Origin: Albula goreensis | Taxonomy: Eukaryota; Chordata; Actinopteri; Albuliformes; Albulidae | Length of the DNA stretch: 64,000 bases | Assembly (NCBI GenBank): GCA_022829145.1 | Contig: CM040761.1 | Span: forward strand, 16,550,245-16,614,244 | Direction: 5' to 3' | The notes under the pieces: model-generated | What the model was told of the DNA's origin: nothing | Database searches by the model: none | What the model saw: only the letters and a program-made list of their open reading frames with translations | Shown: piece after piece, positions 62,650 to 64,000 of the stretch | How positions within the stretch are numbered: position 1 is the stretch's first letter | Layout: every line of letters begins with the position of its first letter | Program-made: the position numbers and the translations under genes

Positions 62650-64000
62650 TGGGTGGGAGTGAAATTCTTGGAAAACACTCAAATTTAATAAACCAAAGCT
62701 GGTTGGTAATGGATCAGTTTGTAACCAGTGCTTTGTGTTACACTATGAATTATGGGGAAACAAATGTTTGTGATTATGGTTAAATACATATTAATTCAGA
62801 CGTTATTTAATTAGCTACTGCGGTGTTAAATAGTGCTTTGTGGATATGCATTTAGTTTTTGCAATATTTTCGTAAGTGTTGTAACTGAAGAAGCGAGTGC
62901 AGGTCAAATCTTGCTCGAGTTGCTTTAAATGAACACCTTAGTTTTCAATGAACCATTTGGGAGTAGCCCATTTTCGTACCTGCCGCGTCATATCTGAACA
63001 CCTCGGTCCTACTGGTAGGCCTTTCTTCACAAGCTTCCCATTTCAAGCTTTGGCGTTACCGATGAGATTCCTGTGTATGCAGATCAGGTATTTTCTGCCA
63101 GTTCCACATAGATGGACGCAGCGCCCAACGCTGTCTTGCTGAACCCATGGCTTCCCAATCCACATCATTAAAGCCCACTAAGATGACGTCACACATGTGG
63201 AATGAGCGTGGATAATCAGCTTGGTTTTTGCAATTGAATCAAGTTTTCTTTAGACGGCCGCACATGCAAGATGTGTTTTTAATGTATTTCAAAGTATTCT
63301 TACGTTCTAAATAAACACATTAAACTGTTTTGGAGGAGCTTTGCCTACTTTATTTTCACTAATGTTTTAATTTTTAAAACATGACAAAACAAATTAAACC
63401 CTGTGTTGTGGTGTGCCATCCAACAACAATGGCAAATGGATTAGATTTATAACAAATGCAACCATAGACTAACGAATGAGTTAGTCTAGTCCCAGGAGTT
63501 GAGTGTGTAAGCCTGACTACTGAAACTAAACCAATCGGAATCAAAGAAAAGGGAAAAAACTAATGGCAACGAGCCCTCCTGTAGATATTGTCGCATAACG
63601 TGACTGGAATGCAGCTAGTTTGTTCATAGAATATGGGATGTAGATACAAACAGAGTTTTGCTGCTTTGTGATTTGCTCAACTCATTTGAAAACAAGTTGT
63701 AAGATTTGAATGTTCATTTGTCGCTTATACTTTATACATTTTATTTTATACCTTATCAGTTTGTGAAGGTTGTGTTATCTTTCACAGAGTAATCGGACAG
63801 TTTATCAAGACATTTATCTACGTTTATGCACCAGTTACAGTGTACATGCATCCATTTACAACAATGCAGACAACAGTGTAATAATTTATTTTGCTGTCAA
63901 TCGTAATTATAATCCAAGTCACTATGACCTCAAAATCAAATCGCTGTCACATGCCATTAAGCAGACAATAAATAGATGAAAATGGACAGTAAAGTATTTT
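62650..64000. other. Right edge, no coding exon recognised
   Basis: The stretch is AT-rich and would be intronic if the candidate first exons are real. A second CRE palindrome TGACGTCA occurs at 63184-63191. Short open frames match no known family. Confidence 0.45.

Overview
This is vertebrate nuclear DNA, almost certainly from a ray-finned fish and most likely a teleost. The signs are spliced genes with GT-AG introns, degenerate tRNA-derived SINEs of the teleost type, an L2-like LINE tail, an IS630/Tc1-type transposase relic, and very many long CA/GT microsatellites. I recognise only two protein-coding genes, both on the + strand. The rest is intergenic.

Left part (about 2.6-6.5 kb): an aquaporin-8 gene. 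I assembled it from a TATA box, one non-coding exon and five coding exons (join 3539..3777, 4834..4960, 5426..5640, 5990..6124, 6277..6337), giving a 258-residue protein with both NPA motifs. A polyadenylation signal lies at 6450.

Middle (about 6.5-45.3 kb): about 39 kb with no recognisable gene. It holds (CA)n/(GT)n tracts, two minisatellites (48-bp and 44-bp units), a 218-bp fold-back, a cluster of direct and inverted repeats near 30.2-30.5 kb, three SINE-like fragments, LINE tail fragments, and several repeat-free CpG-containing blocks that are candidate conserved regulatory elements. A gene-poor stretch beside a neurodevelopmental transcription factor is a common vertebrate arrangement.

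Right-centre (about 45.4-49.1 kb): nhlh2 (NSCL2/HEN2), a neuronal bHLH factor. Its 122-residue protein is encoded by a single exon, preceded by a spliced non-coding 5' exon and followed by a roughly 1.2-kb AU-rich 3' UTR.

Right part (49-64 kb): a CRE-containing block at 50.1 kb, a minus-strand transposase pseudogene at 53 kb, a (TG)51 tract at 54.2 kb, an L2-like LINE remnant at 57.6-58.2 kb, and two strong splice donors with a GC box at 61.5-62.6 kb. The last of these could be the 5' end of a gene that continues beyond the window.

The two genes have no evident functional link: one encodes a membrane water/ammonia/peroxide channel, the other a neuronal transcription factor. I saw no tRNA, rRNA, known miRNA, CRISPR array or viral gene, and no undescribed multi-gene system. 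The most notable observations are structural: the fold-back, the short hairpin, the repeat cluster and the candidate enhancers.
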